A stretch of DNA of 64,000 nt from Streptomyces sp. NBC_00708 (GCA_036226585.1 CP108997.1:1426001-1490000), one strand, 5' to 3'. Shown: positions 1 through 9,015, counted from the first letter of the stretch. Translations and numbers: made by a program. Notes: generated by a model from the sequence alone, not told the origin.

Positions 1-211
1 GCCCATCCGGCGCTGGAAGCCGGTCCGGCGCCGTCCTCACCGCAGTCCGGACGCGGTTTCCGCTCTTCGGATGGGCCGGAGCACGGCTGAGCCCCGGACG
101 GGCCCAAGCTCAAGAAAAGCTCAGATCAATCATGAAGTTCCAGTGCACCGCGGCAGGGTGTGCGTGACATACTTTGCAGGCGCTCCGCATCCCCCGTCGG
201 AGCGACGGACC

Positions 212-247
212 GACGCCGGGCAGCTCCCCCCGTGGCTGCCCGGCGTC
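212..247. terminator. GC-rich hairpin, probable terminator of an off-window gene
   Basis: A perfect 13-bp inverted repeat (212-224 pairing with 235-247, 10-nt loop) lies upstream of the first gene. No U-tract follows, as is usual for Streptomyces terminators. It most likely closes a gene left of the window. Nothing else in bases 1-295 could be supported as coding, although bases 1-9 and 68-76 also form a 9-bp long-range inverted repeat. Confidence 0.5.
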
Positions 248-282
248 GCCATTCCTCCGGCAGGGGATGCGCGCGGACCCTC

Positions 283-296
283 TAGGGTTGAGTACG
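283..296 (+). promoter_or_regulatory. Candidate leaderless promoter (-10 TAGGGT)
   Basis: TAGGGT at 283-288 is followed by 7 nt and then the GTG start at 296, the spacing expected if transcription begins at the start codon. No Shine-Dalgarno sequence is present before this GTG and no convincing -35 was seen. This is inference from spacing only. Confidence 0.4.
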
Positions 297-535
297 TGAA
301 CTCCCCCGAATCCGCCGAGAATCCCGCCCCCGTCTGTTCGGCCAAGGGCTGCCGGGCCGACGCCGTATGGGTGCTGGCCTGGAACAATCCGAAGCTGCAC
401 ACGCCGGAGCGGCGCAAGACGTGGCTGGCCTGCGAGGAGCACCGGGAGCACCTGTCCTCGTTCCTCGGGGTGCGGGGCTTCCTCAAGGACGTGGTGACGC
501 TGGCGGAGTGGGAGTCGCGCCCCGCGTCCGCCTAG
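296..535 (+). CDS. Conserved hypothetical small Cys-containing protein
   Basis: A 79-aa protein starting at GTG 296. The frame is open further upstream, but the residues there are low-complexity and the -10-like box sits just before this GTG. It has Cys residues in a CSAKGC motif near residue 14 and another in a WLACEEH motif, which could bind a metal, with conserved-looking Trp-rich text between (VWVLAWNNPK). It converges on moaA, with only 8 nt between the two stops. I do not recognise a function; similar small proteins occur next to moaA in other Streptomyces, from memory. Confidence 0.7.
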   Translation: MNSPESAENPAPVCSAKGCRADAVWVLAWNNPKLHTPERRKTWLACEEHREHLSSFLGVRGFLKDVVTLAEWESRPASA

Positions 536-543
536 GGGCGGGA

Positions 544-1533
544 TCAGCCGCCGATCGCGGACATCGGGCGGTCGGGCTGGAGGAAGCTCGGGTCGTCAAG
601 GCCGGAACCGGCCTTCTTGCCCCACATGGCGAGCTTCCAGATCCGGGCGATCTCCTCGTCGGGCGCGTCCGAGCGCAGCGCGCCGCGCAGGTCGGTCTCC
701 TCGCGGGCGAAGAGGCAGGTGCGGACCTGTCCGTCGGCGGTGAGGCGGGTGCGGTCGCAGGCCCGGCAGAACGGGCGGGTGACAGAGGCGATGACGCCGA
801 CCCGGTGCGGGCCGCCGTCGACGGTCCAGCGCTCGGCGGGGGCGGAGCCGCGCTCGCCGTCGTCCTCGGGGGTGAGGTCGAAGCGGGTGCGCAGGGACGC
901 GAGGATGTCGCCCGCGGTGATCATGCCGTCGCGCTTCCAGCCGTGCTGGGCGTCGAGCGGCATCTGCTCGATGAAGCGGAGCTCGTAGCCGTGCTCGACG
1001 GCCCAGGCGAGCAGGTCGGGGGCCTCGTCGTCGTTGAGCCCCGGCATCAGGACGGTGTTGACCTTGACCGGGGTGAGCCCGGCCTCGTGGGCGGCCTCCA
1101 GGCCCGCCAGCACGTCGTGGTGGCGGTCGCGGCGGGTGAGGGTCTTGAACACCTCGGGCCGCAGGGTGTCGAGCGAGACGTTGACCCGGTCGAGCCCCGC
1201 GTCCTTGAGCGCGGCGGCGGTCCGCTTCAGCCCGATGCCGTTGGTGGTGAGGGACATCCTGGGGCGCGGGTCGAGGGCCGCGCACTGCTGGACGATGGAG
1301 ACGAGTCCGGGGCGCAGCAGCGGTTCGCCGCCGGTGAAGCGGACCTCGGTGACGCCGAGCCGGGTGACGGCGACGCGGACGAGCCGGACGATCTCGTCGT
1401 CGCTGAGCAGGTCGGGCTTGGCGAGCCACTGCAGGCCCTCCTCGGGCATGCAGTACGTGCAGCGCAGGTTGCAGCGGTCGGTGAGCGAGACGCGCAGGTC
1501 GGTGGCGACCCGGTCGTAGGTGTCGATGAGCAT
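544..1533 (-). CDS. moaA: GTP 3',8-cyclase MoaA (molybdenum cofactor step 1)
   Basis: A 329-aa radical SAM enzyme that converts GTP to 3',8-cyclo-GTP with MoaC downstream in the pathway. The N-terminal 4Fe-4S motif is CNLRCTYC (Cys21, 25, 28), the C-terminal cluster ligands are Cys256, Cys259 and Cys273, and the protein ends in the functionally important Gly-Gly tail. Length fits the family. I chose ATG 1533 (MLIDTYDR), since the 31 upstream in-frame codons are Arg/Pro-rich and unlike MoaA. No other moa gene is in the window, so the pathway is scattered. Confidence 0.96.
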   Translation of the reverse strand: MLIDTYDRVATDLRVSLTDRCNLRCTYCMPEEGLQWLAKPDLLSDDEIVRLVRVAVTRLGVTEVRFTGGEPLLRPGLVSIVQQCAALDPRPRMSLTTNGIGLKRTAAALKDAGLDRVNVSLDTLRPEVFKTLTRRDRHHDVLAGLEAAHEAGLTPVKVNTVLMPGLNDDEAPDLLAWAVEHGYELRFIEQMPLDAQHGWKRDGMITAGDILASLRTRFDLTPEDDGERGSAPAERWTVDGGPHRVGVIASVTRPFCRACDRTRLTADGQVRTCLFAREETDLRGALRSDAPDEEIARIWKLAMWGKKAGSGLDDPSFLQPDRPMSAIGG

Positions 1534-1637
1534 GGTGGGCCCCCTCCCCCGGTGACTTCCCGGTCGCGGTAGCTGACTCTTCGAGCCTACGCGAGACCGG
1601 TGACGGCGGAGGGGCCCGTTTGGCACGAGGTGCGGCG

Positions 1638-1669
1638 GGGCCGCGTCGTAGGACCCTACGACGCGGCCC
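1638..1669. terminator. Hairpin terminator after the symporter operon
   Basis: A perfect 15-bp inverted repeat (1638-1652 with 1655-1669; the tightest pairs would open to form the loop) sits 12 nt downstream of the symporter stop on the minus strand and upstream of moaA. It separates the two transcription units. Confidence 0.65.
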
Positions 1670-1681
1670 GGTACGAACCGC

Positions 1682-3322
1682 TCAGTGGGCGCCGATGCCG
1701 GTGAGGGACTTGACCTCCAGTTCGGCGTACTTGCCCTTGTCGGGCTCCTCCTTGGACAGGAGGGAGCCGATCCAGCCGAGCAGGAAGCCGAGCGGGATGG
1801 AGATCAGGCCGGGGTTCTCCAGCGGGAACCAGGCGAAGTCGACGCCCTTGAACATCGAGGTCTTCTCGTTGCCGGAGACGACCGGCGAGAACAGCACCAG
1901 GATCACGGAGGAGGCCAGGCCGCCGTAGATCGACCACAGCGCGCCCTGGGTGGTGAAGCGCTTCCAGAAGAGGCTGTAGAGGATCGTCGGCAGGTTGGCG
2001 GACGCGGCGACGGCGAAGGCCAGGGCGACGAGGCCTGCGACGTTCATGTCGCGGGCGAACGCGCCGAGGACGATCGCGGCGGCGCCGATGAAGACGGTGG
2101 CCCAGCGGGCGGCCTTCATCTCCTCCTTCTCGGTGGCCTTCCCCTTGCGGATGACGTTGGCGTAGATGTCGTGCGCGAAGGAGGACGAGGAGGCGAGGGT
2201 CAGTCCGGCGACGACGGCGAGGATGGTGGCGAAGGCGACCGCGGAGATGACGGCGAGCAGGACGGCGCCGCCGGTGGTGCCGACCCCGCCGAGGTATTCG
2301 GCGAGCTGCGGGGCGGCCGCGTTGCCGGCGGGGTTCTTCGCCTTGATCTCCTCGGGGCCGATGAGGGCGGCGGCGCCGAAGCCGAGGGCGATCGTCATCA
2401 GGTAGAAGGCGCCGATGATGCCGATGGCCCAGTTGACGGACTTACGGGCGGCCTTGGCGGTGGGCACCGTGTAGAAGCGGATCAGGATGTGCGGCAGTCC
2501 GGCGGTGCCGAGGACGAGGGCGATGCCGAGGGAGAGGAAGTCCAGTTTCGAGGTGCCGGTGGCGCCGTACTTCAGGCCGGGCTCCAGGAACGCGGAGCCG
2601 TGGCCGCTCTTCTCGGCGGCGGTGCCCAGCAGGTCGGAGACGTTGAAGTCGAACTTCCACAGCACCATGAGCGTCATCAGGATGGCGCCGGCGATGAGCA
2701 GCACGGCCTTGACCATCTGCACCCAGGTGGTGCCCTTCATGCCGCCGATGGTGACGTAGACGATCATCAGTACGCCGACCAGCGCAACGATGAGGATCTT
2801 TCCGGCGTCGCTGGTGATGCCGAGGAGCAGGGAGACCAGGACGCCCGCGCCCGCCATCTGCGCCAGCAGGTAGAAGATCGACACGACGATGGTGGAGACG
2901 CCGGCCGCGGTGCGGACCGGGCGCTGGCGCATCCGGTAGGCGAGGACGTCGCCCATGGTGTAGCGGCCGGAGTTGCGCAGCGGCTCGGCGACGAGCAGGA
3001 GCGCGACGAGCCAGGCGACGAGGAAGCCGATGGAGTAGAGGAAGCCGTCGTAGCCGAAGAGGGCGATGGCGCCGGCGATGCCGAGGAAGGACGCGGCGGA
3101 CATGTAGTCGCCGGAGACCGCGAGACCGTTCTGGAAGGCGGTGAACTGGCGCCCGCCCGCGTAGAAGTCGGCGGCGCTGCGGGTCTGGCGGCCGGCCCAG
3201 ACGGTGATCCCGAGGGTGGCGGCGACGAAGACCGCGAAGAGGGTGATGATCAGCGGCCGGTGCTCGGTGGCCGAGGCGGCGAGGGTCACGGCGGCGTGCG
3301 GGGAGTGGTACGCGGCGCTCAT
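1682..3322 (-). CDS. Sodium:solute symporter family protein (ActP/acetate-permease-like)
   Basis: A 546-aa polytopic membrane protein of the SSS family, with about 13 hydrophobic segments, starting at ATG 3322. Recognisable family text includes the N-terminal FYAGGRQ region and the SGDYMSAASFLG segment in the first helices, typical of cation/acetate symporters. Its ATG overlaps the stop of the DUF485 gene by 4 nt (ATGA), so translation is coupled. DUF485 proteins are the usual partner of ActP-type permeases (yjcH-actP in E. coli), which supports monocarboxylate uptake. The exact substrate is inferred. Confidence 0.9.
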   Translation of the reverse strand: MSAAYHSPHAAVTLAASATEHRPLIITLFAVFVAATLGITVWAGRQTRSAADFYAGGRQFTAFQNGLAVSGDYMSAASFLGIAGAIALFGYDGFLYSIGFLVAWLVALLLVAEPLRNSGRYTMGDVLAYRMRQRPVRTAAGVSTIVVSIFYLLAQMAGAGVLVSLLLGITSDAGKILIVALVGVLMIVYVTIGGMKGTTWVQMVKAVLLIAGAILMTLMVLWKFDFNVSDLLGTAAEKSGHGSAFLEPGLKYGATGTSKLDFLSLGIALVLGTAGLPHILIRFYTVPTAKAARKSVNWAIGIIGAFYLMTIALGFGAAALIGPEEIKAKNPAGNAAAPQLAEYLGGVGTTGGAVLLAVISAVAFATILAVVAGLTLASSSSFAHDIYANVIRKGKATEKEEMKAARWATVFIGAAAIVLGAFARDMNVAGLVALAFAVAASANLPTILYSLFWKRFTTQGALWSIYGGLASSVILVLFSPVVSGNEKTSMFKGVDFAWFPLENPGLISIPLGFLLGWIGSLLSKEEPDKGKYAELEVKSLTGIGAH

Positions 3323-3684
3323 ACGTCGGCCTCCATACGGGACTTGATGGCCTCGGCCTTCGGGTCGAGCTTCGCGTTGGCGTGCCGCGAGTAGAACCAG
3401 GCGATGAGGAAGGTGGTGAGGAACTGGGCGAGGCCGAAGACGAAGGCCACGTTGATGTTGCTGAACACCTTGGTGCCCATGAAGCCGCCCGCGTAGTTGG
3501 AGAGCAGCACGTACAGCAGGTACCAGAGGACGAAGGCGATGGTCAGCGGGAAGGCGAACGAGCGGTGGGAGCGGCGCAGTTCGCCGAATTCCGCGCTGGC
3601 CTGCTCCGCGAGGAACGCCTCGGTCGTGGGCTGGGCAGGGCTCTTGTCCGTACTGCCCTCGGGCGGCGGTGCATCGGTAGCCAC
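3319..3684 (-). CDS. DUF485 domain membrane protein (symporter partner)
   Basis: A 121-aa protein with two transmembrane segments (around FAFPLTIAFVLWYLLYVLL and FVFGLAQFLTTFLIAWFYS). It has the DUF485 layout: short hydrophilic N-terminus, two helices, charged C-terminus. GTG 3684 is chosen because GAGGAG lies about 6 nt upstream; the frame is open for another 40 codons without a comparable ribosome site. It is the first gene of a two-gene operon with the SSS symporter and overlaps it by 4 nt. Confidence 0.88.
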   Translation of the reverse strand: MATDAPPPEGSTDKSPAQPTTEAFLAEQASAEFGELRRSHRSFAFPLTIAFVLWYLLYVLLSNYAGGFMGTKVFSNINVAFVFGLAQFLTTFLIAWFYSRHANAKLDPKAEAIKSRMEADV

Positions 3685-3874
3685 GGATTCTCCTCGCGAC
3701 GCGGGTGCGGTGGTGGGGACGATGGGTTTCACTGGGGGACCTCGTGATCGGGGGTGGTGGAGCGCTTCCCCTGACAACGGCACGCAACGCACGGCGAAGC
3801 GGTTCACTTCGGTTCGCGCCTTCTCCCGCTCACCCCTTCGGGGGGTCGGATGTGCACGTGTTCCCGCGAATCGA

Positions 3875-3904
3875 TTGATGTGCCGGGATGATCGGCGCTA
3901 GCTT
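3875..3904 (+). promoter_or_regulatory. Candidate promoter of the secreted protease gene
   Basis: TTGATG (3875-3880) and TAGCTT (3899-3904) are separated by 18 nt, a reasonable housekeeping-type promoter. A small hairpin (GGACACG 3925-3931 with CGTGTCC 3935-3941) would lie in the 5' leader. The DUF485 gene reads away from the same region. Confidence 0.45.
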
Positions 3905-3971
3905 CACTGGTCATGTACGCGACTGGACACGCCCCGTGTCCGGTCACTGACACGGATGAAGTGGAGACCCC

Positions 3972-5507
3972 ATGGCTCATCTGGGATCCAGACGGACGCG
4001 CGCACTGACGCTGCCCGTCGGATTGGCCCTCACCGCCTCGCTCGGCTTCCTGCCGGCGGGTGCCGCCTCCGCGGCCCCGGCGCACGGCGCGCCCCCGGCC
4101 GCCGCACCGGCGGACGGTCCGGAACTGTCGTACGTGGTCAACACGCGGGGCGGGGCCGGCACCGTCAAGCAGGTACGCACGGCGATAGAACGGGCCGGCG
4201 GCACGGTGGTGATCGCCTATGACCGGATCGGTGTCATCGTCGTCCACTCGAAGAACCCGGACTTCGCGAAGACGGTCCGGAAGGTCAGGGGCGTCCAGTC
4301 GGCGGGCGCCACGCGCACCAATCCGATCGTGCCGCAGGCCACCAAGGACATCGGGGTGGACCAGCCGCTGACCGCCGCGCAGGAGAAGGCCGCCGCGGCG
4401 GAGGCGACGGCGGACCAGGACCCGATGGAGCCGTTGCAGTGGGACCTGCCGGCCATCAAGGCGGACAAGGCCCACCAGAAGTCGCTGGGCAGCTCCAAGG
4501 TGACCGTCGCGGTCATCGACACCGGCGTGGACGACACCCACCCGGACCTCGCGCCGAACTTCGACCGCGCGGCCTCCGCCAACTGCGTGTCCGGCGCCCC
4601 GGACACCACGGACGGCGCCTGGCGCCCGAAGACCGGCGAGAGCGACCACGGCACCCATGTCGCGGGCACCATCGCGGCGGCGAAGAACGGCATCGGCGTG
4701 ACGGGCGTGGCGCCGGGCGTGAAGGTCTCCGGTATCAAGGTCGGCAACCCGGACGGCTTCTTCTACACGGAGGCCGTCGTCTGCGGCTTCGTCTGGGCCG
4801 CCGAGCACGGGGTCGACGTCACCAACAACAGCTATTACACCGATCCTTGGATGTACAACTGCAAGAACGACCCCGACCAGGGCGCCCTGGTCGAGGCCGT
4901 GTACCGGGCCACCCGGTACGCCGAGCTCAGGGGCGCGGTCAACGTCGCCGCCGCGGGCAACTCCGCCGAGGACCTGGCGGCGGACTCCATCGAGGACACG
5001 ACCAGCCCGAACGACACCACCCCGGGCAGCCGGACCGTCGACCCGCGCCAGTGCCTGGACATCCCGACGATGCTGCCGGGTGTCGTGACGGTCTCGGCGA
5101 CCGGCGCGAAGGGCCTGAAGGCCTCGTACTCGAACTACGGGAACGGCGTCATCGACGTGGCCGCGCCGGGCGGCGACTCGACGGTCTACCAGACGCCCGA
5201 ACCGCCGGCGACGAGCGGGCTGATCCTCTCGACGCTGCCGGGCGGCAAGTACGGCTACAAGGCCGGTACGTCGATGGCGTCCCCGCACGTCGCGGGCGTC
5301 GTGGCCCTGATCAAGTCGAAGCACCCGTACGCGCCGCCCGCCGCGGTCAAGGCGCTGCTGACGCTGGAGGCGGACGCGAAGGCGTGCGGCGCGCCGTACG
5401 ACATCGACGGTGACGGCACGGTCGACGCGGTCTGCGAGGGCGGCAAGAACCGCAACGGCTTCTACGGGGCCGGTGTGGTCGACGCGCTGGACGCCGTGCG
5501 CTGGTGA
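3972..5507 (+). CDS. Secreted S8 family subtilisin-like serine protease
   Basis: A 511-aa secreted peptidase. It has a Sec-type signal peptide (Arg-rich start, hydrophobic core to about residue 30, AxA-like cleavage near ASAAPA), then an inhibitor-I9-like propeptide-sized region, then the subtilase domain. The catalytic triad is Asp183 (AVIDTGVDDTHPD), His226 (SDHGTHVAGT) and Ser434 (GTSMASPHVAG); the oxyanion Asn is Asn330 in AAGNS. ATG 3972 follows a GGAG site. The mature enzyme probably acts outside the cell on peptides or extracellular proteins. No C-terminal anchor is seen. Confidence 0.95.
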   Translation: MAHLGSRRTRALTLPVGLALTASLGFLPAGAASAAPAHGAPPAAAPADGPELSYVVNTRGGAGTVKQVRTAIERAGGTVVIAYDRIGVIVVHSKNPDFAKTVRKVRGVQSAGATRTNPIVPQATKDIGVDQPLTAAQEKAAAAEATADQDPMEPLQWDLPAIKADKAHQKSLGSSKVTVAVIDTGVDDTHPDLAPNFDRAASANCVSGAPDTTDGAWRPKTGESDHGTHVAGTIAAAKNGIGVTGVAPGVKVSGIKVGNPDGFFYTEAVVCGFVWAAEHGVDVTNNSYYTDPWMYNCKNDPDQGALVEAVYRATRYAELRGAVNVAAAGNSAEDLAADSIEDTTSPNDTTPGSRTVDPRQCLDIPTMLPGVVTVSATGAKGLKASYSNYGNGVIDVAAPGGDSTVYQTPEPPATSGLILSTLPGGKYGYKAGTSMASPHVAGVVALIKSKHPYAPPAAVKALLTLEADAKACGAPYDIDGDGTVDAVCEGGKNRNGFYGAGVVDALDAVRW

Positions 5508-5516
5508 CGCCGGGGT

Positions 5517-5544
5517 CCGGGGGCCGGTACGACACGGCCCCCGG
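5517..5544. terminator. Bidirectional hairpin between convergent genes
   Basis: A 10-bp perfect inverted repeat (5517-5526 with 5535-5544, 8-nt loop) fills the 46-nt gap between the protease and alcohol dehydrogenase stop codons, so it can serve both strands. Confidence 0.6.
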
Positions 5545-5553
5545 GCCGCCGGA

Positions 5554-6597
5554 TCACGGCGTGATGAGGACCTTCAGCGCCGTGCGCTCGTCCATCGCCC
5601 GGTAACCGGCCGGTACGTCGTCGAGGCCGACGGACAGGTCGAAGACGGGTGAGGGGTCGATGGTGCCGTCCAGCACGTCGGGCAGCAGCTCCGGGATGTA
5701 CGTGCGCACGGGGGCGACGCCGCCGCGCAGGGCGATGTTCCGGTCGAACATGTCGCCGAGGTCCAGCCCGGTGCCGCTGCCGTGCGGGACGCCGACGTAG
5801 CCGATCGCCCCGCCGTCCCGGGTGATGCCGACGGCGGTGCGCATCGACTGCTCGGTGCCCACGGCCTCGATCACGCAGTGCGCGCCCTCGCCGCCGAGCA
5901 GTTCCCGTACGGCCGCGACCGCCGCGTCACCGCGCTCGGCGACGACGTCGGTGGCGCCGAAGTCCCGGGCGATGTCGGTGCGCGCCGTGTGCCGGCCGAG
6001 CGCGATGATCCGCTCGGCGCCGAGCCGCTTGGCGGCCATCACTCCGCACAGCCCGACGGCCCCGTCCCCGACGACGGCGACGGTCGAACCGGCCCGCACC
6101 CCGGCGCCGACCGCCGCGTGGTGGCCGGTGCCGAGCACGTCGGACAGGGCCAGCAGCGCGGTGAGCAGCCGGTCGTCGGAGGCCGCGGCGGTGGGCAGGG
6201 CGACCAGCGTGCCGTCGGCGAAGGGGACGCGGACGGCCTCGCCCTGCCCGCCGTCGGAGCCCACCGAGCCCCAGAAGCCGCCCCGCGGGCAGGAGGTGGT
6301 CAGCCCCTCGGCGCAGTACGCGCAGGTGCCGTCGGACCAGACGAAGGGCGCGACGACCAGGTCCCCGACGGCGAACCCGCGCACCTCGGGCCCGGCCTCC
6401 TCGACGATCCCGAGGAATTCGTGGCCGATGCGCTGGCCGGGCTGCCGGGCGGACTCACCGCGGTAGGCCCACAGGTCGCTGCCGCAGATGCAGGCCCGCA
6501 GGACCCGCAGCACCACGTCCGTGGGCTGCTGGATCACGGGGTCGGGGACCTCCTGCACGCGGATGTCGTGGGGGGCGTGGATGACGGTGGCGCGCAT
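5554..6597 (-). CDS. Zinc-dependent alcohol dehydrogenase family protein
   Basis: A 347-aa MDR-superfamily oxidoreductase. It has the catalytic zinc motif around CGSD near residue 38 and GHEFLG, a structural-zinc lobe, and a Rossmann nucleotide site (VAVVGDGAVGLCGV). The structural zinc loop reads DGTCAYCAEGLTTSC, so the first of the four usual cysteines is Asp. From memory the same variant occurs in a subfamily of actinobacterial homologues. It would oxidise an alcohol or reduce an aldehyde with NAD(P); the substrate cannot be told. It is monocistronic and convergent with the protease gene. Confidence 0.88.
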   Translation of the reverse strand: MRATVIHAPHDIRVQEVPDPVIQQPTDVVLRVLRACICGSDLWAYRGESARQPGQRIGHEFLGIVEEAGPEVRGFAVGDLVVAPFVWSDGTCAYCAEGLTTSCPRGGFWGSVGSDGGQGEAVRVPFADGTLVALPTAAASDDRLLTALLALSDVLGTGHHAAVGAGVRAGSTVAVVGDGAVGLCGVMAAKRLGAERIIALGRHTARTDIARDFGATDVVAERGDAAVAAVRELLGGEGAHCVIEAVGTEQSMRTAVGITRDGGAIGYVGVPHGSGTGLDLGDMFDRNIALRGGVAPVRTYIPELLPDVLDGTIDPSPVFDLSVGLDDVPAGYRAMDERTALKVLITP

Positions 6598-6618
6598 GCG
6601 TGGGGGTCCTTGCCGGTC

Positions 6619-7302
6619 TCAGATGCTGATACTCCTTTCACGGTACGCCCCCGGCCCGGGCTCCCTCGAAGCCGGGGCGAGCGCGCCCAGGGTCAGCAGG
6701 AGCTGTGCGGCCACATAGGTGAGCATCACCCAGAAGCCGGGGGCCGGCAGCTGCGGCCAGTCGGCGATGCCGGTGGCGATGAGCGCGTCGGAGAGCAGGA
6801 AGAGGGCGCCGCCGGTGGCCGCGTACCGGCCGAGGACGCCGGAGCGGTACGCCATGGCGGTCAGCAGCAGGCTGTAGCCGGCCATCGGGATCCGCAGCCC
6901 CGCCGGCAGCCCGTCCCAGATCAGCGCGACGAAGACGACGAGCACGACGGCGTACGCGATCCCGGGCAGCAGCGCCCCGCGCGCCCGGCCGAACAGCACC
7001 AGGTAGCAGACGTGCCCGGCGGCGAAGGAGGCCATCCCGACGAGGAACGCGGGATCGGAGTCGGCCAGCAGGAACACGTCGCCCGCCCAGCCGCACAGCA
7101 GCGCGGCGATCAGCGGCCGGGGCCCGCGCCGGGCGAACGCGTACCCGGCGAGCAGCGGCATCAGCAGCGGCTTGGCGCCGAGGTGGAGCCACTCCGGGCC
7201 GGTGAGGACGCCGACGAGGTCGACGGCGCACGCGATGAGGAAGGCGATGAGCAGCGGGCGCGCGTACCGCTCGCGCCCCTCGGCGACCGTGCCCTCGCTC
7301 AT
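6619..7302 (-). CDS. YhhN family lysoplasmalogenase
   Basis: A 227-aa integral membrane protein with about eight hydrophobic helices and the YhhN/TMEM86 signatures (GWAGDVFLL and an Asp-bearing LLSDALIA segment near the C-terminus). Family members hydrolyse the vinyl-ether bond of lysoplasmalogens. ATG 7302 overlaps the stop of the sterol desaturase gene by 4 nt (ATGA), so the two are translated together. The pairing with a membrane fatty-acid hydroxylase suggests a shared lipid substrate class, which is inference. Confidence 0.88.
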   Translation of the reverse strand: MSEGTVAEGRERYARPLLIAFLIACAVDLVGVLTGPEWLHLGAKPLLMPLLAGYAFARRGPRPLIAALLCGWAGDVFLLADSDPAFLVGMASFAAGHVCYLVLFGRARGALLPGIAYAVVLVVFVALIWDGLPAGLRIPMAGYSLLLTAMAYRSGVLGRYAATGGALFLLSDALIATGIADWPQLPAPGFWVMLTYVAAQLLLTLGALAPASREPGPGAYRERSISI

Positions 7303-8195
7303 CCGGTGTGCTCCGGCGCGGGGGCGGCGACAGGTCCGGCGGGCGCGGTACGGGACGCGGCCCCGGCCGGCTGCCAGCCCGGTCCGCGGAAGACCCGGCC
7401 GGCCCGCTCGCTCCAGCTGCCCGCCGCCCGGATGTCCCGGGCGATGGCGGCGTACTCGTGGGTGGCGACCCGCAGCGGGTTGTACGTGTGGATGTTCTTG
7501 GTGAGCCCGTACACCGGCCGCACCGTCTCCGAGGCGAACGAGCCGAACCAGCGGTCCCACACGATGAGGATGCCGCCGAAGTTGCGGTCGAGGTAGCCGC
7601 CCTGGGAGGCGTGGTGCACCCGGTGGTGGGAGGGCGTGTTGAGCACGTACTCGAAGGGCCTGGGCAGCTTGTCGATCCGTTCGGTGTGCACCCAGAACTG
7701 GTAGACCAGGTTGGCCGACGAGCAGAACGCGAGCGCCGCCGGGTGCACCCCGCACGCGATGAGCGGCAGATAGAACGGCCAGGACGTCAGCGAGGTCCAG
7801 GGCTGGCGCAGCGCGGTGGAGAGGTTGAACTTCTCGCTGGAGTGGTGGACCACGTGGCAGGCCCACAGGATGCGGATGACGTGGTGGCCCCGGTGGGACC
7901 AGTAGTAGAAGAAGTCCTGCGCGAGCAGCATCAGCGGAACCGTCCACCACAGCACCGGCACGCGCAGCGGCGTCAGCTCGTACACAGCGGTGTAGAGGGC
8001 GACGATGGGCACTTTCCACATCAGGTCGAAGACCAGACTGCCCAGCCCCATGGTGATGCTGGTGGCGGCGTCCTTCGCCTCGTACCCGGCGGCGTCCTCG
8101 TCGGGGTGGAAGTGGTGGAGCGCCATTTCCAGGACCGTGAGCAGGACGAAGGCCGGTATGGACCAGAGCACTACATCGGGCAGGTTCGTCGGCAT
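7299..8195 (-). CDS. Sterol desaturase / fatty acid hydroxylase superfamily protein
   Basis: A 298-aa di-iron membrane oxidase. Three histidine boxes are visible: HRGHH (101-105), HVVHH (114-118) and HHRVHH (190-195), with four or five membrane segments around them. The last 40 residues are Ala/Pro-rich and look dispensable. It would hydroxylate or desaturate a lipid in the cytoplasmic membrane. It is the first gene of a coupled pair with the lysoplasmalogenase; TMEM195/AGMO-type enzymes of this superfamily act on ether lipids, which fits that partner. Confidence 0.9.
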   Translation of the reverse strand: MPTNLPDVVLWSIPAFVLLTVLEMALHHFHPDEDAAGYEAKDAATSITMGLGSLVFDLMWKVPIVALYTAVYELTPLRVPVLWWTVPLMLLAQDFFYYWSHRGHHVIRILWACHVVHHSSEKFNLSTALRQPWTSLTSWPFYLPLIACGVHPAALAFCSSANLVYQFWVHTERIDKLPRPFEYVLNTPSHHRVHHASQGGYLDRNFGGILIVWDRWFGSFASETVRPVYGLTKNIHTYNPLRVATHEYAAIARDIRAAGSWSERAGRVFRGPGWQPAGAASRTAPAGPVAAPAPEHTG

Positions 8196-8301
8196 GCCTG
8201 CACCGTAGAGCCGCGCCGGGCCGGGGGCCAGATGTTGTTACCAACAAGTATGCGAGACCTGTTGTCAGCAGAGTTTGGCGACTTCCGACAGCGTCCGGCT
8301 C

Positions 8302-9015
8302 CTACACCCCCGCCGCGCCCAGCAGGTGCCCCGCCGCGTACGTCACCGCCATGGCCACCGCTCCCCCGCCCATGTTGCGCAGCACCGCCGGGCCGGCCGC
8401 CGCCTCGCCCAGGCGGGCGCTCCACCAGCCCGTCACGGCCAGCACCGCGAGGACACTGAGCACGGTCACCGGGACCCGGACGGTGGACGGGGGCAGCACG
8501 ATGGCCAGCAGAGGCAGCAGCGCGCCGGCGGTGAACGCGAGGAAGCTGGCGCCCGCCGCGTGCCAGGGGTTGGTGAGGTCGTCCGGGTCGATGCCCAGCT
8601 CGACCTCCGCGTGGGCACGCAGCGCGTCGCGTTCGGTGAGCTGGACGGCGGCCTCGCGGGCGACCTCACGGCTCAGGCCCTTGCCCTCCAACAGGCCGGT
8701 CAGCTCGACGAGTTCGGCCTCCGGGGTCTCCTGGAGCTCGCGCCTCTCGGTGGCCAGCGCGGCCTTCTCCGAGTCGCGCTGGGTGGAGACCGAGACGTAC
8801 TCGCCGGCCGCCATCGACAGCGACCCGGCGAGCAGCCCGGCCAGCCCGGCCGTCAGCAGGGCGCCCCGGTCACTCGTCGCCCCGGCGACCCCGACGACGA
8901 GCCCGGCGGTGGACACCACACCGTCATTCGCACCGAGCACGGCGGCCCGCAGCCAGTTGAGCCGGGCGCCCAGGCCGGAGCCGTGGGGTTCGTCGTGCTC
9001 GGACGGTCGCGTCAT
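8302..9015 (-). CDS. VIT1/CCC1 family transporter
   Basis: A 237-aa membrane protein of the VIT/CCC1 family, which moves Fe2+ or Mn2+ across membranes. The N-terminal signature NWLRAAVLGANDGVVST is followed by a helix pair with SLSMAAGEYVSVSTQRD, a cytosolic Glu-rich loop (metal-binding in plant VIT1) and three C-terminal helices. The ATG start at 9015 and length match the family. It follows the caspase-HSP90 operon in the same direction after 61 nt; whether it is cotranscribed is not shown. Confidence 0.93.
   Translation of the reverse strand: MTRPSEHDEPHGSGLGARLNWLRAAVLGANDGVVSTAGLVVGVAGATSDRGALLTAGLAGLLAGSLSMAAGEYVSVSTQRDSEKAALATERRELQETPEAELVELTGLLEGKGLSREVAREAAVQLTERDALRAHAEVELGIDPDDLTNPWHAAGASFLAFTAGALLPLLAIVLPPSTVRVPVTVLSVLAVLAVTGWWSARLGEAAAGPAVLRNMGGGAVAMAVTYAAGHLLGAAGV

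Noticed and set aside
1685..3394. Long open frame antisense to the symporter
   Set aside because: Gly/Asp/Glu-rich composition typical of antisense shadows in high-GC DNA, no start signal, covers a clear gene.
8233..8247. TTGTT/AACAA inverted repeat upstream of the sterol desaturase gene
   Set aside because: Only 5-bp arms and no extension; not enough to claim an operator.
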